Source: an uncultured Campylobacter sp. (lineage in GTDB: Bacteria; Campylobacterota; Campylobacteria; Campylobacterales; Campylobacteraceae). Taken from it: DNA of 64,000 nucleotides. The DNA is taken from positions 1 through 64,000 of the forward strand of contig NZ_CAMYFP010000002.1 in NCBI RefSeq assembly GCF_947255105.1. Reading direction: 5' to 3'. Under the pieces are notes generated by a model that was given only the letters and a program-made list of their open reading frames with translations, did not search any database and was not told the DNA's origin. The number at the start of each line of letters is the position of its first letter. The stretch's first letter is position 1. Positions 35,594 through 44,363 of the stretch are shown here, one piece after another. The position numbers were made by a program, and so were the translations under genes.

Positions 35594-37237
35594 GTGCTAG
35601 AAAAACTTTCACTTCAACAAAGAATGATCATAGCGACTGTGCTTGCATTTGCATTTTTTATAGGTTATGATTTTTTTTATCAATCAAAAATAAGAGCACA
35701 GATCGATCAAAACCAAACCATTGCTAGCGAGCAAAAAGCAGCTCCTATAGAAAATCAAGCTATAAAAGAGCCAACTATCGATAAAAGAGAGATTACAAAG
35801 CAAAACCAAAGTTTGCAGAGTGAGCCTTTAGTAAAGATAAAGTCCCCTCATTTTCACGCGACAATAGACTCTCTTGGAAGAATAAACTCTTTTATTCTTG
35901 ATGACGCTGTCTATAACAACGATGATGGCGCGCAAATAGACTTGGTAGATGAGTCATACTCTCCGCTTCCGCTTGAGATTAGATTTACTAACAGTGATTT
36001 AAATAAAAGAGCTTTTGATACGCCATATAGAGCAAATATTAGCTCGCTAGATACCTCAAGTGGTTCGCAAGAGCTAGTTCTTACTCAAGATTTAGGCGAA
36101 GTTATAGTTACAAAAAGAGTGAAATTTAAAGCAGATGGTAGCTATGAAATAACTCTAAATTTAAACAAAGATGTTCCATACTTTATAACTCCAGGCTTTA
36201 GACCAAATATAGCAGTTGATGGCTTTACTGTCCATGGTGTTCTTATAAAAAAGAGCGATGATAAGCTAGAGGTCATCAAGGATAAAAAGGGCAAAGCCTC
36301 AGAGAGCTTTTTGGCATCACAGATTGTTGCATCATCTGATCGCTACTACACTGCACTAATGTATGATATAAATGGCAAGGGACTTGACGCTGTTATTGCG
36401 CTGGATAGCGAGAAAAACACTCAAGTCTTTATCAAAGGTAGGCAAGATTTTAAAGCTGGTGGATTTATAGGACCAAAAAATCAAAAGCTTTTAAAAAGCA
36501 TAGATAGTATTTTGGTCGATGTCATTGAGTATGGTTGGTTTACCTTTATTGCAAAGCCTATGTTTGCCTTGCTTAGCTTTTTTTATGGATTTGTAGGAAA
36601 TTGGGGCTGGTCTATTGTAGTTTTGACTATTTTTATAAGAGTGCTTCTATTCTATCCTACTTATAAGGGCATGATCTCAATGAATAAGATGAAAGATCTT
36701 GCGCCAAAACTAAAAGAGATTCAAGAAAAATATAAGGGCGACCCGCAAAAAATGCAGGCAAATGTGATGGAACTATATAAAAAACATGGCGCCAATCCAA
36801 TGGGCGGATGTCTTCCGATACTCATTCAAATACCGATCTTTTTTGCTATATATAGGGTTTTGTTAAATGCAATAGAGCTAAAAGGTGCAGAGTGGATACT
36901 TTGGATAACAGATCTTGCTAGCAAAGATCCATGGTATGTTTTGCCAATTTTCATGGGACTTATGATGTTTTTACAGCAGCGCCTTACACCGACAACATTT
37001 ACAGATCCAACTCAAGAAAAAATTATGAAGTTTCTGCCATTTATCTTTGTCTTTTTCTTTATGGGATTTCCGGCAGGACTTACACTTTATTGGTGCGTAA
37101 ATAACACATTTTCTGTTATACAGCAAGTTTTTGTAAATAAGATCTTTGCAAAACAGAAAGAGGAAAAAGAGCTAGAAAAAGCTCAGCAAAAGGAACAAAA
37201 AGAGATAGAAAAAGCACAGCAAAGGGCAAAGAAATGA
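35594..37237 (+). CDS. yidC: Membrane protein insertase YidC
   Basis: Inserts and folds inner-membrane proteins, alone or with SecYEG. It has an N-terminal membrane helix (about 10-27), a large periplasmic domain (about 60-320) of the Gram-negative type, and the conserved core of five helices including FIAKPMFALLSFFYGFVGNWG, PTYKGMISMNKM and GGCLPILIQIPIFFAIYRVL. The C-terminal tail is a charged Glu/Lys/Gln repeat (about 520-547), likely ribosome-contacting. It starts with GTG directly after the yidD stop. Confidence 0.94.
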   Translation: MLEKLSLQQRMIIATVLAFAFFIGYDFFYQSKIRAQIDQNQTIASEQKAAPIENQAIKEPTIDKREITKQNQSLQSEPLVKIKSPHFHATIDSLGRINSFILDDAVYNNDDGAQIDLVDESYSPLPLEIRFTNSDLNKRAFDTPYRANISSLDTSSGSQELVLTQDLGEVIVTKRVKFKADGSYEITLNLNKDVPYFITPGFRPNIAVDGFTVHGVLIKKSDDKLEVIKDKKGKASESFLASQIVASSDRYYTALMYDINGKGLDAVIALDSEKNTQVFIKGRQDFKAGGFIGPKNQKLLKSIDSILVDVIEYGWFTFIAKPMFALLSFFYGFVGNWGWSIVVLTIFIRVLLFYPTYKGMISMNKMKDLAPKLKEIQEKYKGDPQKMQANVMELYKKHGANPMGGCLPILIQIPIFFAIYRVLLNAIELKGAEWILWITDLASKDPWYVLPIFMGLMMFLQQRLTPTTFTDPTQEKIMKFLPFIFVFFFMGFPAGLTLYWCVNNTFSVIQQVFVNKIFAKQKEEKELEKAQQKEQKEIEKAQQRAKK

Positions 37238-37941
37238 AAATAGAGGCAAAAACTTTACAAGAGGCTTTTTCAAAAGCGGCTCATGAGCTTGAGTGTTCTG
37301 TTACAGAGCTTGAGTATGAAGTTATTCAGTTTCCAAGTAGCGGCTTTTTAGGTTTTTTTCAAAAAAACGCCATTATTGAGATAAAAAATGGCGGCAAAAA
37401 GGGAGCTTTAACAAAGAGTTTTGAGAAGCCAAAAGAACCAAAGCCAAAAAAGATAAAGAGAACAAAAGCTCCAAAAATGGAGATAAATGAAAAGATTATA
37501 GATGAGATTTATACTTCTCTTAAGAGATTGTTGGAGGCAAGTTGTTTTAAGATAGAACTTATTGATATTTTTAAAAGCGATGAGAATGAGCTTACTATCA
37601 AGCTTGACGGAGAAGATGCAGCTTTGGTTATTGGCAAAGATGGCAGACGCTATAAAGCACTTCTTTATATGTTGCAAAATTGGCTAAATTTAAAGTATGG
37701 GCTAAATTTAAGACTTGAGTTATCTAAATTTTTGCAAACTCAAGAGGAGATGATTGCAAAATATTTAGAGGGTATTATTGAACGCATAAATACTAGCGGC
37801 AAGGCAGCTACAAAACCTCTTGATGGAATACTTGTAGATATTGCACTAAAGCAACTAAGGGAGAAGTTTCCAGATAAATATGTTGCCGTTAGAAATGGAA
37901 AAGATGGTAAATTTATCATAGTTAATGACTTTAGAAAATGA
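37234..37941 (+). CDS. jag: Jag/KhpB-type RNA-binding protein
   Basis: A cytoplasmic RNA-binding protein of the Jag/KhpB family. The N-terminal Jag domain (about 1-50) has EAKTLQEAFSKAAHEL and GFLGFF, then a lysine-rich linker (55-85), a KH domain (about 110-160) with VIGKDGRRYKALLYMLQNW and a C-terminal R3H-like region with PDKYVAVRNGKDGK. It follows yidC with a 4-base overlap and precedes mnmE with another, the order conserved in many bacteria. Confidence 0.88.
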   Translation: MKIEAKTLQEAFSKAAHELECSVTELEYEVIQFPSSGFLGFFQKNAIIEIKNGGKKGALTKSFEKPKEPKPKKIKRTKAPKMEINEKIIDEIYTSLKRLLEASCFKIELIDIFKSDENELTIKLDGEDAALVIGKDGRRYKALLYMLQNWLNLKYGLNLRLELSKFLQTQEEMIAKYLEGIIERINTSGKAATKPLDGILVDIALKQLREKFPDKYVAVRNGKDGKFIIVNDFRK

Positions 37942-39260
37942 ATGAAACAATAGTAGCAAATGCAACAGCCGACGGAATTGGCTCTATTAGCATAATACGA
38001 GTTAGTGGAAGTAGGGCGTTGGAGTTTGCTACAAAGATTACAAAAAGATCTTTCAAACCGCGCTATGCAACTCTTTGCAATCTCTACTTTGAAAATGGAG
38101 AACTTTTGGATGAGTGCATAGTTATCTATTTTAAAGCCCCTTTTAGCTTCACAGGGGAGGATGTTATAGAGTTTCAGACTCATGGCGGATATATGATTGC
38201 CAACCTTATCGAACAAAGAGTCATAAATTTGGGCGCTAGACTTGCAAGGGCTGGCGAATTTAGCAAAAGAGCCTATCTAAACAACAAAATGGATCTTGCA
38301 AAGGCAAGTGCAATAGCCTCTATCATCAATGCAAGAAATGAAGATGCTATTAAAATTTTAATGCGAGTAATGAGCGGAGAGCTTAAAGAGTTTGTTGATA
38401 CTCTTAGAGCTGAGCTTGTAAAAACTTTGGCATTTGTGGAGGTTTGCATTGATTATGCTGATGAAGATCTTCCAGAAACGCTTTTAAAAGATGCTAGCTT
38501 GATGCTTAGAGAAAATATAGAAAAATTGGAGCAAATTGTTAAGATAAGCATGCAAAGAAGAGGGCTTATTGATGGCTTTAAGATAGCTATCGTTGGCAAG
38601 CCAAATGTTGGCAAAAGCTCTATTTTAAACTCTTTATTAAAACTAAATCGCGCAATCATAACAGATATTGAAGGGACAACAACCGATAGGATAGAAGAAA
38701 GCCTTAAAGTTGGCACTCATCTTGTTCGCATTATAGATACAGCGGGCATTAGAGAGGCAAAAGGTCTTATTGAAAAGCTAGGCATTGAAAACTCTATCAA
38801 AGCGATAGATGAGGCAGATATTATTGTGGCTGTTTTTGATGGAAGTAGGGTAGCTGATAGCAAAGATGAGAAGATTTTAGAGCTACTTAAAAAGAGTGGC
38901 AAAGAGATAATCTATCTTTTAAATAAGGCCGATTTAGAGTTTAAATTTGACAAAAAACTAACCAATCCTCTGCAAATATCTGCCAAAACCAACACAGACC
39001 CGCTTTTAGAGAGACTAAAAGAGGTGCTAGATAGCAAAAATTATGATGGACTTTTGCTAACTGCTAGCTATCAAATAGACTCTTGCATAGATGCAAAGGA
39101 GCATTTACAAAAAGCCAAAGAGTGGCTAGATGATGAGAATTTAGAGCTTTTTGCAACTGAGATAAATTTATCCATCGATAGTATCTCTTCTATCACAAGA
39201 CCATATCAAAGAGATGAGATTTTAGATGAGATGTTTGGCAATTTTTGTCTTGGAAAATAG
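37938..39260 (+). CDS. mnmE: tRNA modification GTPase MnmE
   Basis: With MnmG it installs the 5-carboxymethylaminomethyl group on wobble U34 of tRNA. The N-terminal THF-binding domain contains ATADGIGSISIIRVSG, the G1 motif is GKPNVGKSS (near residues 218-226), with the ITDIEGTTTDR switch, DTAG (G3) and NKAD (G4). The last residues FCLGK carry the conserved redox cysteine of the family C-x-GK terminus. The length of 440 is standard. It ends the rpmH block. Confidence 0.94.
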   Translation: MNETIVANATADGIGSISIIRVSGSRALEFATKITKRSFKPRYATLCNLYFENGELLDECIVIYFKAPFSFTGEDVIEFQTHGGYMIANLIEQRVINLGARLARAGEFSKRAYLNNKMDLAKASAIASIINARNEDAIKILMRVMSGELKEFVDTLRAELVKTLAFVEVCIDYADEDLPETLLKDASLMLRENIEKLEQIVKISMQRRGLIDGFKIAIVGKPNVGKSSILNSLLKLNRAIITDIEGTTTDRIEESLKVGTHLVRIIDTAGIREAKGLIEKLGIENSIKAIDEADIIVAVFDGSRVADSKDEKILELLKKSGKEIIYLLNKADLEFKFDKKLTNPLQISAKTNTDPLLERLKEVLDSKNYDGLLLTASYQIDSCIDAKEHLQKAKEWLDDENLELFATEINLSIDSISSITRPYQRDEILDEMFGNFCLGK

Positions 39261-39294
39261 CGGCTGTTTGTCTAAATTTGGTTATTGTTCTTTA

Positions 39295-39300
39295 TATAAT
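39295..39300 (+). promoter_or_regulatory. -10 element for purL-purH
   Basis: TATAAT, preceded by TTTAT, 53 bases before the purL ATG and within the 92-base gap after mnmE. A later AAAATAATAG could be an alternative. No purine-riboswitch-like structure is seen in the gap. Confidence 0.45.
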
Positions 39301-39352
39301 TTTTTAAACTAAATTTAACTAAAATAATAGAAATTTCATAAGAGAGGCGACA

Positions 39353-41530
39353 ATGGAAAAAGAGGTTATCGATGCACATAAAATTAGTGATGATGAGTAT
39401 AAAAAAATAGTTGAGATTTTGGGGCGTGAGCCAAATTTACTTGAGCTTGGAATCTTTTCTGCTATGTGGAGCGAGCACTGCTCTTACAAATCAAGCAAAA
39501 AATATCTTCTTAACTTCCCTACAAAAGCACCTTGGGTGTTGCAAGGTCCTGGCGAGAATGCTGGTGTTATTGATTGTGGCGATGGAGTTGCAGCTGTTTT
39601 TAAAATGGAAAGTCACAACCACCCAAGTTTTATAGAGCCATTTCAAGGGGCAGCGACTGGTGTTGGAGGTATTTGCCGAGATATCTTTACAATGGGTGCT
39701 AGAGTTGAGGCAAGTATGAACTCACTTCGTTTTGGCGATATAGAAAACAACAGATACCAAAGATACCTTGTAAAAGGTGTAAGTGATGGAATATCTAGCT
39801 ATGGCAACTCTCTTGGTGTGCCAACAATTGGCGGCGAGACAACATTTGATGAGAGCTTTAATGGCAATATTTTAGTCAATGCCTTTGGGCTTGGCATTTG
39901 TAAAAGTGATGAACTTTTCTATGGCAAGGCAGAGGGCGTTGGAAACCTTGTTTTGTATGCAGGTAGCAAAACTGGACGAGATGGTCTTGGTGGCGCTGTT
40001 ATGGCAAGCGATAGCTTTAGCGAAGAAAACAACTCACTTAGACCTACTGTTCAAGTTGGAGATCCATTTGTTGAAAAGCTTCTTATGGAGGCTTGCTTAG
40101 AGCTTTTTAAGAGTGATTGTGTGGTTGGTATCCAAGATATGGGCGCTGCAGGACTTACATCAAGTAGCTTTGAGATGGCTGGTAGAAGTGGAAGCGGAAT
40201 GAAGCTCTACTTGGATAAAGTTCCGCAAAGAGAAAGGGCAATGACACCTTATGAGCTCATGCTTAGTGAATCTCAAGAGAGAATGCTTATCTGCATAAAA
40301 AAGGGCAGCCAAAAGAGAGTTAAAGAGATATTTGAGAAGTGGGAGCTTGAAGCTAAAATCATTGGAGAGGTTACAGATAGTGGCAAGATGGAGCTTTTCT
40401 GGCATGATGAGTTAGTTGGAGAGATTCCTATAGATCCACTTAGTAAAGCTGCTCCTGTTTTAAATAGACCTACCAAAAAACCTGCATATTTAGATGAAAT
40501 TGCCAATCACAAAGGCAAAAAAGTAGCCATTAACAACCAAGAGCTATTTTTAAAACTTTTAAAAGATCCAAATATTCTAAATAAATCCTACATCTACGAT
40601 AAATATGACGCATTTGTTGGGACAAATACAGTAAAAGCTCCCGGCTCTCTTGGTGCATCAGTTTTAAGAATCAAAGAAAATGGCAAGCTCTTATCCATGG
40701 GAATGGAGTGCAATACCAAAATGAACTATATCGATCCATTTGTTGGAGCTGCTTTGGCTGTTGCAACAGCTGGTAGAAAAGTGGCGATGAGTGGCGCAAA
40801 ACCACTTGCGATAACTGATTGTCTAAACTACGGCAACCCTGAAAATCCAGAAGTTATGTGGCAATTTATGATGGGATGTGATGGTATAAAAGAGGCTTGC
40901 ACAAAGTTAAATACGCCAGTAGTTAGCGGAAATGTGAGTCTGTATAACGAGACTGATTTAAAAAGCATTCAGCCAACTCCTGCGATAGCTTGTGTTGGTA
41001 TAAATGAAGGTAAAAATTTACCATCTACCTTAAAAGAAGGCTTTGAAGTTGTCCTTATAGGCGATACTAAGGGAGTTTTTGCAGGATCACTTTATCAACA
41101 AAAGGTCTATGGTGAGATTTTTGGTGTATTACCAAAGATAGACTATGAAAAAGAGAAAGCACTTTGGGACTTTGCAATAGAGGCAAACAGCGAAAATCTA
41201 CTTGGCTTTGCAAACTCTGTTGGAGTTGGCGGAGTTGCTATAACTCTTGCAAAGATGGCGGCAGTTGGCGATGTCGGTGGGGAATTTAAGATGGATTGTA
41301 AAGAGGAGATAGATATATTTGATGAGAGCTTTTCAAGAGCCATTGTTGGCGTGAAAGAGATGGATAAATTTCAAAAACTTATGAAAAAATATGGACTATC
41401 TTGGCAAGTTTTGGGAAGTTGTAAAAAAGAGTCCAAATTTGTGCTAAATGATGTAGAGATAGAGCTATCTAAGTTAAAAGAGCTCTATTTTAATGAGTTT
41501 AAAAAGATAGTCACAAAAGATCTTATATAA
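39353..41530 (+). CDS. purL: Phosphoribosylformylglycinamidine synthase subunit PurL
   Basis: The ATP-dependent amidation subunit that makes FGAM in purine synthesis. At 725 residues it is the small PurL form that works with separate PurS and PurQ subunits. Motifs include SAMWSEHCSYKSSKK (catalytic His environment), MESHNHPSFIEPFQGAATGVGG, the substrate loop GGAVMAS and a second AIR-synthase-like half with MSGAKPLAITDCLNYGNP. A ribosome binding site of the GAGAGGCG type lies upstream. purH follows after 27 bases. Confidence 0.95.
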   Translation: MEKEVIDAHKISDDEYKKIVEILGREPNLLELGIFSAMWSEHCSYKSSKKYLLNFPTKAPWVLQGPGENAGVIDCGDGVAAVFKMESHNHPSFIEPFQGAATGVGGICRDIFTMGARVEASMNSLRFGDIENNRYQRYLVKGVSDGISSYGNSLGVPTIGGETTFDESFNGNILVNAFGLGICKSDELFYGKAEGVGNLVLYAGSKTGRDGLGGAVMASDSFSEENNSLRPTVQVGDPFVEKLLMEACLELFKSDCVVGIQDMGAAGLTSSSFEMAGRSGSGMKLYLDKVPQRERAMTPYELMLSESQERMLICIKKGSQKRVKEIFEKWELEAKIIGEVTDSGKMELFWHDELVGEIPIDPLSKAAPVLNRPTKKPAYLDEIANHKGKKVAINNQELFLKLLKDPNILNKSYIYDKYDAFVGTNTVKAPGSLGASVLRIKENGKLLSMGMECNTKMNYIDPFVGAALAVATAGRKVAMSGAKPLAITDCLNYGNPENPEVMWQFMMGCDGIKEACTKLNTPVVSGNVSLYNETDLKSIQPTPAIACVGINEGKNLPSTLKEGFEVVLIGDTKGVFAGSLYQQKVYGEIFGVLPKIDYEKEKALWDFAIEANSENLLGFANSVGVGGVAITLAKMAAVGDVGGEFKMDCKEEIDIFDESFSRAIVGVKEMDKFQKLMKKYGLSWQVLGSCKKESKFVLNDVEIELSKLKELYFNEFKKIVTKDLI

Positions 41531-41557
41531 AAAGCAGATTAGATTGAAAGGATTGTT

Positions 41558-43090
41558 ATGAGAGCTTTAATAAGTGTTAGTGATAAAAATGGGGTGGTTG
41601 AGTTTGCAAAAGAGCTTGATGAACTTGGATTTGAGATACTTTCTACTGGAGGGACCTATAGACTTTTGACAGATAGTGGTATAAATACTATCGAAGTTAG
41701 TAAATGGACAAAAAGCCCTGAGATGTTTGAGGGAAGAGTAAAAACTCTCCATCCAAAGGTGCATGGCGGCATTTTATACAAAAGGGACAATCCCATCCAT
41801 CAAAAAGAGGCAAAAGAGTTTGGTATTGAAGGTATTGACCTAGTTTGCGTAAATTTATATCCTTTCAAGGCTGCTACAAAAAGAACCGATGATTTTGGCG
41901 AGATTATAGAAAATATTGATATTGGCGGACCAACAATGGTTAGAAGTGCCGCTAAAAATTTTAAAGATGTTTTGATAGTTACAGATGTAAAAGACTATGA
42001 TAGAGTTATTGAGGCTTTGAAAAATGAGAGTGATGATTATGAGTTTAGAAAAGAGCTTATGATAAAGGCATTTGAGCATACAGCAAGTTATGATAGCATG
42101 ATAGCAAACTATATGAATGAGCGATTTAATGGTGGTTTTGGTGCTGTTAAATTTATCTATGGTAGTAAGGTTTTTGATACAAGATATGGCGAAAATCCTC
42201 ATCAAAAAGGTGCGCTTTATCAGTTTGAAGACTTTTTTAGCAAGCACTTTAAGACACTTAAAGGCGAAGCAAGTTTTAACAATATGACTGATATTCACGG
42301 TGCTTTAATGCTTGCTAGCAGCTTTGGAAAAGAAAAGGCAGTAAGCATTTGCAAACATGCCAATCCATGCGGATTTGCCATAAGAGATACACTTTTAAAA
42401 AGCTATGAAGCAGCACTTAGGTGCGATCCAATCTCAGCATATGGCGGAGTTGTAGCAATAAATGGCACGTTAGACAAAGAGCTAGCTCTTAAGATGAAAG
42501 AGATATTTATTGAGGTAATTATTGCTGCAAATGTAACAGATGAGGCACTTGAAGTCTATAGTGACAAAAAGCGAACTAAGATTTTTAGTCAAGAGAGTGA
42601 CTACTTGGTGCGTGAAAATGATAAATATGACTTTAAGTTTGTAGATGGCGGATTTGTCTATCAACAAAGAGATTATGTTAAAAAAGATGAAGTCAAAAAC
42701 TCAAAGCAAGTTAGCAAAAGAGCAGCGAGTAAAGACGAGTTTGAGGACTTAAAGATGGCGTGGCAGATAGCTGCACTTACCAAATCCAACTGTGTTGTCT
42801 ATGTCAAAGATAGAGCGATGGTCGCCATTGGTATGGGAATGACAAGTAGAGTAGATGCTGCAAGAGCGGCAGTTACCAAAGCAAAAGATTTAGGAATTGA
42901 TCTTTGTGGCTCATCTTTGGCTAGTGAGGCTTTTTTCCCTTTTAGTGATAGCATAGAGATTGCTGCAAAAGCTGGCGTTAAAAACATTATCCAACCAGGC
43001 GGTTCCATAAGAGATAGCGAAGTCATAGATGAGTGCGATAAGCACAATATGAGTATGTATTTTACAGGCATTAGGCACTTTTTACATTAA
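41558..43090 (+). CDS. purH: Bifunctional AICAR transformylase / IMP cyclohydrolase
   Basis: Catalyses the last two steps to IMP. The N-terminal IMP cyclohydrolase domain (about 1-185) has ISVSDKNGVVEFAKEL, STGGTYRLL and GRVKTLHPKVHGG; the C-terminal transformylase domain has RYGENPHQKGALYQ, KHANPCGFA and SLASEAFFPFSDSIE. The length of 510 is standard. It converges on ftsZ across a 125-base gap containing two stem-loops. Confidence 0.95.
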   Translation: MRALISVSDKNGVVEFAKELDELGFEILSTGGTYRLLTDSGINTIEVSKWTKSPEMFEGRVKTLHPKVHGGILYKRDNPIHQKEAKEFGIEGIDLVCVNLYPFKAATKRTDDFGEIIENIDIGGPTMVRSAAKNFKDVLIVTDVKDYDRVIEALKNESDDYEFRKELMIKAFEHTASYDSMIANYMNERFNGGFGAVKFIYGSKVFDTRYGENPHQKGALYQFEDFFSKHFKTLKGEASFNNMTDIHGALMLASSFGKEKAVSICKHANPCGFAIRDTLLKSYEAALRCDPISAYGGVVAINGTLDKELALKMKEIFIEVIIAANVTDEALEVYSDKKRTKIFSQESDYLVRENDKYDFKFVDGGFVYQQRDYVKKDEVKNSKQVSKRAASKDEFEDLKMAWQIAALTKSNCVVYVKDRAMVAIGMGMTSRVDAARAAVTKAKDLGIDLCGSSLASEAFFPFSDSIEIAAKAGVKNIIQPGGSIRDSEVIDECDKHNMSMYFTGIRHFLH

Positions 43091-43099
43091 GATTTTGGA

Positions 43100-43124
43100 G
43101 CTAGAAGAGATTTATTCTTCTAGC
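43100..43124 (+). terminator. Stem-loop terminator candidate after purH
   Basis: GCTAGAAGA (43100-43108) pairs perfectly with TCTTCTAGC (43116-43124) across a 7-base loop, 10 bases past the purH stop. The T-tract afterwards is weak (TATTTG). Confidence 0.55.
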
Positions 43125-43165
43125 TATTTGAAATTTAGATATTTAAATGGTAGTAAATTTTAGGC

Positions 43166-43196
43166 ATTTGGTCTAAATGTGAAATTTAGACCAAAT
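43166..43196 (-). terminator. 13-bp perfect inverted repeat downstream of ftsZ
   Basis: ATTTGGTCTAAAT (43166-43178) and ATTTAGACCAAAT (43184-43196) form a perfect 13-bp stem with a 5-base loop, 19 bases beyond the ftsZ stop on the minus strand. It lacks a long T-run, so it may be a weak or bidirectional terminator or an mRNA-stabilising end. Confidence 0.5.
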
Positions 43197-43215
43197 TTGA
43201 GTGGGTAAATTTGAA

Positions 43216-44352
43216 TTAGTCCATACGATTTCTATAATAGCTTGGCTTCTCCAACTCATCATAGATATCATCACTATTGAAGTTTTCTCCGCTTATTTTT
43301 TTAAGTCTTCTTTCAAAATGCTCTTTTCTAATATCTTCATTGGTCGGCTCAGGCTTTGCATTGTCTTCTAATGCTTTTTTTTCTTCAAAACCTGTTGCTA
43401 TGAGAGTTACTTCAACTCTATTGTTTTTAAGAGTTTCATCATAAGTTGTTCCAAATATAATATCAGCCTCTTCATGAACTAAATCCCTAGCCATTGTCAT
43501 TGCCTCAGTTATATCATAAAATGGGCAGTCAGGGTGAAATTTAAAGTGTATAAGTAGTCCCAAAGCACCCTCTATATTCATCTCATTTAGAAGTGGAGAG
43601 TCAATAGCATCTTTTAGCGCCTCTTGTGGTGCTTCATCGCCCTCACTCACGCCAAGACCCATAAGCGCTAGTCCTCTATGTGACATAACCTTTTTTACAT
43701 CTGCAAAGTCAAGGTTGATATTGTCATCGCCTGAGTCAAGTATGATAGAGCTCATTCCAATTACTGCTCTAGATAAGACATTATCTACTGTTTTAAAGCA
43801 GTCTTTGATGCCACCTTTTCTATCTATCAAAGAGATGAGTTTTTGGTTTGAAACTATGATGATGGAGTCACACTCTTTTTTGAGCTCCTCAATTCCCTCA
43901 AGTGCCAACCTCATTCTCTTTTTGCCCTCAAAATCAAAAGGCGTAGTTACAACTCCAATTGCCAATGCTTTGTTTTCTTTGGCAGCTCTTGCCACTACAG
44001 GAGCAGCTCCAGTTCCAGTTCCACCACCAAATCCAGATGCAATAAAGACAATATCAGAGTATTCTAAAGCATCTTTTATTATGTCGTAGCTCTCTTCAGC
44101 CGCCTCTTTGCCAAGATCAGGATTCATACCTGCGCCAAGACCTTTGGTTTTCATAGCACCTAGTTGGATTTTGGTTTTTGCAAGAGATCTATCAAGTGCT
44201 TGTGCATCTGTATTTGCAACTACCATCTCAACTTTGTCAAAACCCTCTCTTATGGTGTGGTTTACCATATTTCCACCACCGCCTCCAACGCCAATGACCT
44301 TTATTTTGGCTCCATATACGCCTTTGTTGTCTTCTACACTAAATCCACTCAT
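43216..44352 (-). CDS. ftsZ: Cell division protein FtsZ
   Basis: The tubulin-like GTPase that forms the division ring. The N-terminal IKVIGVGGGGGNMVNHTI motif, the tubulin signature SGFGGGTGTGAAPVVA, the T7 loop region GLALMGLGVSEG and a C-terminal variable linker with a terminal YYRNRMD tail are seen. The length of 378 is normal. It follows ftsA after 11 bases, with AGGGGT as ribosome binding site. Confidence 0.97.
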   Translation of the reverse strand: MSGFSVEDNKGVYGAKIKVIGVGGGGGNMVNHTIREGFDKVEMVVANTDAQALDRSLAKTKIQLGAMKTKGLGAGMNPDLGKEAAEESYDIIKDALEYSDIVFIASGFGGGTGTGAAPVVARAAKENKALAIGVVTTPFDFEGKKRMRLALEGIEELKKECDSIIIVSNQKLISLIDRKGGIKDCFKTVDNVLSRAVIGMSSIILDSGDDNINLDFADVKKVMSHRGLALMGLGVSEGDEAPQEALKDAIDSPLLNEMNIEGALGLLIHFKFHPDCPFYDITEAMTMARDLVHEEADIIFGTTYDETLKNNRVEVTLIATGFEEKKALEDNAKPEPTNEDIRKEHFERRLKKISGENFNSDDIYDELEKPSYYRNRMD

Positions 44353-44363
44353 AATTTACCCCT

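Noticed and set aside
39261..39352. A purine riboswitch before purL.
   Set aside because: The gap is short, AT-rich and shows no conserved three-way-junction pattern.
42000..42700. Long minus-strand frames inside purH, and similar antisense frames in most genes.
   Set aside because: They lie wholly opposite strongly conserved coding sequence, show no domain and have unlikely composition; they are shadows of the real genes.
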